A DNA stretch of 64,000 nucleotides from Betaproteobacteria bacterium LSUCC0117 (lineage in GTDB: Bacteria; Pseudomonadota; Gammaproteobacteria; Burkholderiales; Burkholderiaceae_C). The stretch's first letter is position 1. Each line of letters opens with the position of its first letter. Shown piece by piece: positions 61,552 to 64,000 of the stretch. The stretch covers positions 524,001-588,000 of the forward strand of contig JAUJFZ010000001.1 in the NCBI GenBank assembly GCA_030441535.1. Reading direction: 5' to 3'. The translations under genes and the position numbers were made by a program. The notes beneath the pieces were generated by a model. That model worked only from the letters and a program-made list of their open reading frames with translations, did no database searches and was not told the DNA's origin.

Positions 61552-62478
61552 TTAGTGGGTGCGAGCCACGACGTGGTGCGCGAGCGCACGCAGGGCGTCA
61601 GCGTCACCTAAGTCGGCATCTTGCAACGCGGCAATAGCGTCTCTAATGAGCTCATTGGCATAAGTCTTCGCCGCGGCCAACCCCATCAGTGCTACGAACG
61701 TGGGTTTATTGTCGGCGGCATCCTTGCCCGCTGTCTTGCCGAGCGTCGCCGTGTCGACCGTGACATCCAACACATCATCAACGACTTGGAACGCCAAACC
61801 CACTTTCTGACCATAAACAGTCAATGCGGCCTCTTGCGCCGCCTGGATGGCACCACACAAACCACCCATGGCGACTGCCGCACGTAGCAGTGCACCAGTC
61901 TTCAAGGCGTGCATACGCTCCAACGCGGGTTGGTCGAGGGTATGCCCAACACTGGCGAGGTCAATCGCCTGACCACCGGCCATACCCAAAGCGCCAGCGG
62001 CAACCGCCAATCGCTTTACCCAACCCAGACGCCAGCTGGCAGGAATATCGGCATCGCCGCTCAAAAGACAATCAAACGCCTGCGCCTGCAGGGCATCACC
62101 CGCTAACAGGGCCTGTGCCTCGCCAAACTGCACATGGACGGTGGGCTTACCACGACGCAACACATCGTTGTCCATGCAGGGCATGTCATCGTGAACCAGC
62201 GAGTAAGCGTGAATAAACTCAATCGCGCAGCCCGCGCGCAAGGCCGCTTCACGAACCATGGGGCTCAGAGATTCGAAGGGTTGGCGGTTAACCGCCTCAC
62301 AGGCGGCAATCGCCAGCAGGGGCCGCAGGCGTTTACCGCCACCCGTAACGCTGTATTGCATCGCTTCACCCAGAGGCTCTGGGGCACCCACAGGCAACCA
62401 TTGGTCGAGCGCTAGGTCAACCTCATCAATGCGGCGGACCGTCCAAGCTGCGAGGTCAAAGGGCTCAGTCGCACTCAC
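61552..62478 (-). CDS. ispA: Farnesyl diphosphate synthase (polyprenyl synthase)
   Basis: GTG 62478 is the start because it overlaps the xseB stop (GTGA); an in-frame start at 62493 lies inside xseB. The 308-residue enzyme has the first Asp-rich motif HDDMPCMDND, the second QVVDDVLDV, and GGGKRLRPLL. It condenses isopentenyl units to farnesyl diphosphate. Located between xseB and dxs as in many proteobacteria. Confidence 0.95.
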   Translation of the reverse strand: MSATEPFDLAAWTVRRIDEVDLALDQWLPVGAPEPLGEAMQYSVTGGGKRLRPLLAIAACEAVNRQPFESLSPMVREAALRAGCAIEFIHAYSLVHDDMPCMDNDVLRRGKPTVHVQFGEAQALLAGDALQAQAFDCLLSGDADIPASWRLGWVKRLAVAAGALGMAGGQAIDLASVGHTLDQPALERMHALKTGALLRAAVAMGGLCGAIQAAQEAALTVYGQKVGLAFQVVDDVLDVTVDTATLGKTAGKDAADNKPTFVALMGLAAAKTYANELIRDAIAALQDADLGDADALRALAHHVVARTH

Positions 62479-62714
62479 GCCTCGCGCTCCCACGCTTTGG
62501 CCTGATCACCTTCCATCACTTTGACTTGGGCTTCAATGGCATCCAATTGGGCGCGGCAGTAGGTCAACAACTCAGCACCCCGTTGGTAGTGGACCAGCAG
62601 CTGGTCTAGTGGCAGCTGCCCCGATTCAAGCATCTCGGTCAACGACTCCAGCTCGGCAACCGCGGCCTCATAGCTCAGCGGCGGCTGGGTCTCAGGGGTG
62701 TTCTTTTTGGGCAT
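62475..62714 (-). CDS. xseB: Exodeoxyribonuclease VII small subunit
   Basis: A 79-residue helical protein with SYEAAVAELESLTEMLESGQ and LDQLLVHYQRGAELLTYCR, the XseB signature. It assembles in several copies on XseA to degrade single-stranded DNA. First gene of the isoprenoid group and coupled to ispA by the GTGA overlap. Confidence 0.95.
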   Translation of the reverse strand: MPKKNTPETQPPLSYEAAVAELESLTEMLESGQLPLDQLLVHYQRGAELLTYCRAQLDAIEAQVKVMEGDQAKAWEREA

Positions 62715-62935
62715 GGCACTCAGGGTGTTGGCTTTGGAATGCCCATTTTAGAGGGCAATCTTGCAACAATCTGAGTCTGGGGAATTACCGCACGGTTCCC
62801 TCGGAAACTTTCCTCGGCTAAAATTATAGGTTATCCCGCAAATTTAGGAGTTTGCCGCACCCGTTGGCATTCATTTCGTGTAGCGATACACCTTCCCTGC
62901 CCCTTCATAGGGGGAGTCTATAGGTCAGGATCATC

Positions 62936-64000
62936 ATGTCTGATTTAAGTCTTCAACTTCAGCAGGCCAAGAGTCAACTCTCGGTTTCTACGTATTTTGA
63001 TGAAGCGCTCTTCAAGCGCGAGATGGAAACCATCTTTCAGTCCGGTCCACGCTACGTGGGGCACCGGCTGGCGGTCCCCGAACGTGGTGATTATTTCAGC
63101 CTTGCACATGAGGGGCACGGACGCGCCCTGGTGCATGGTGCCAACGGCATCGAGCTGCTTTCGAATGTCTGTCGCCACCGCCAAGCGGTGATGCTGAACG
63201 GGCGCGGCAACCTGTCGGCGACGCAACCCGGCAGCGCCGGCGGCAACATCGTGTGTCCCTTGCACCGCTGGACCTACAACGACCAAGGCAATTTGTTGGG
63301 TGCACCGCACTTCTCCAAAGACCCCTGCCTCAACCTCAACCAGTACAAACTGCGCGAGTGGAATGGCCTGTTATTCGAAGACAACGGACGGGACATCGCC
63401 GGTGACCTGCAGCAACTGGGTCCCCGCAGTGCACTGAATTTCGATGGCTTCGTGCTCGATCATGTTGAGATGCACGAATGCAACTACAACTGGAAGACGT
63501 TCATCGAGGTCTACCTTGAGGACTACCACGTCGAACCCTTCCACCCCGGCTTGGGTAACTTCGTCACTTGTGATGATCTGAAATGGGAATTCGGCCGCGA
63601 CTACTCGGTGCAGACCGTCGGTATCACCAACCTGCGCAAAAGCGGCAGCGCCGCCTACGCCCGTTGGCACGATGTCTTAATGGCCTACAACCAAGGGGAG
63701 TTGCCCGCTTACGGGGCCATCTGGCTGACCTACTATCCCCACATCATGATCGAGTGGTATCCCCACGTCTTGACCGTGTCAACGCTACACCCCATCTCGC
63801 CCGAGCGCACCATGAATGTGGTGGAATTCTTCTACCCTGAAGAAATCGTAGCTTTTGAGCGCGAGTTTATCGAAGCGCAGCGCGAGGCCTACATGGAGAC
63901 GGCGGTCGAAGATGACGAGATCGCAGAGCGTATGGACGCCGGGCGCCGCGCCCTGATGCAACGGGGCGATAACGAAATCGGCCCCTACCAGAGCCCCATG
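62936..64000 (+). CDS. Rieske aromatic-ring oxygenase alpha subunit (3' end beyond window)
   Basis: 355 codons are visible from ATG 62936, with AGGA five bases upstream; no stop occurs before the window edge. The Rieske domain has C79, H81, C107 and H110 (NVCRHR and CPLHRW). The catalytic domain starts with the mononuclear iron motif EDYHVEPFH (H198, H203 and a nearby aspartate). It would hydroxylate an aromatic or other small molecule with electrons from a reductase not seen here. The neighbours are isoprenoid genes, which do not fix the substrate. Confidence 0.9.
   Translation, partial: MSDLSLQLQQAKSQLSVSTYFDEALFKREMETIFQSGPRYVGHRLAVPERGDYFSLAHEGHGRALVHGANGIELLSNVCRHRQAVMLNGRGNLSATQPGSAGGNIVCPLHRWTYNDQGNLLGAPHFSKDPCLNLNQYKLREWNGLLFEDNGRDIAGDLQQLGPRSALNFDGFVLDHVEMHECNYNWKTFIEVYLEDYHVEPFHPGLGNFVTCDDLKWEFGRDYSVQTVGITNLRKSGSAAYARWHDVLMAYNQGELPAYGAIWLTYYPHIMIEWYPHVLTVSTLHPISPERTMNVVEFFYPEEIVAFEREFIEAQREAYMETAVEDDEIAERMDAGRRALMQRGDNEIGPYQSPM

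Noticed and set aside
62878..62891. GTGTA-GCGA-TACAC inverted repeat before the Rieske gene
   Set aside because: Five-base arms in a 220-base gap are weak evidence; could be chance.

Overview
The window looks like chromosomal DNA of a PHA-storing member of the Burkholderiales (Betaproteobacteria), probably Comamonadaceae-like. The pointers are a full isc operon headed by iscR, a phaC-phaA-phaB operon next to pgeF, an intracellular PHB depolymerase, a methylmalonyl-CoA/propionyl-CoA carboxylase operon facing a GntR regulator, Tat- and Sec-exported TRAP solute receptors, and the order Rieske oxygenase / xseB-ispA-dxs. The species cannot be named from the sequence alone.

Positions 1 to about 16.2 kb look accessory. 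They hold a DUF6876-type gene cut by the window edge behind a perfect 10-bp inverted repeat, a secreted DUF4864 protein, a fragment of a flavin aromatic hydroxylase, a SulP anion transporter, a DUF3179 membrane protein, a double-domain OsmC protein, and a frameshifted small gene. Then follows a tightly packed minus-strand operon: TRAP receptor and permeases, a sulfatase-superfamily enzyme, an alkylsulfatase-like metallo-beta-lactamase, an aldehyde dehydrogenase and a short-chain dehydrogenase. A divergent LysR regulator faces it. The simplest reading is uptake of an organosulfate (or related ester), hydrolysis in the cytoplasm, and two-step oxidation of the released alcohol to an acid. This is inference and is the most unusual unit in the window. 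A 5'-truncated HD-hydrolase remnant and a tRNA-Val gene separate this region from conserved chromosome.

From 16.3 to 25 kb lie dnaQ, the isc operon (fdx, hscA, hscB, iscA, iscU, iscS, iscR, all minus) with a good IscR-type operator, and uvrB. From 25 to 45 kb the theme is acyl-CoA and storage metabolism: an aromatic/aspartate aminotransferase, phaZ, an orphan RnfB-like ferredoxin, a NYN-domain protein, the propionyl-CoA to succinyl-CoA operon (mcm, meaB, pccB, pccA, VOC protein) with its GntR regulator, trhO, dusA, and phaCAB with a small membrane protein, pgeF and a Nudix hydrolase.

From 45 to 64 kb there are parC/parE, an MFS carrier followed by an overlapping 54-residue membrane protein and a methyltransferase, dapA-bamC, a RoxA-like cupin oxygenase, slyD, dut, a second TRAP system of TakP type with a hairpin between receptor and permease genes, the isoprenoid genes dxs-ispA with xseB, and the first 355 codons of a Rieske oxygenase alpha subunit. 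I saw no IS element, CRISPR array or prophage structural gene.
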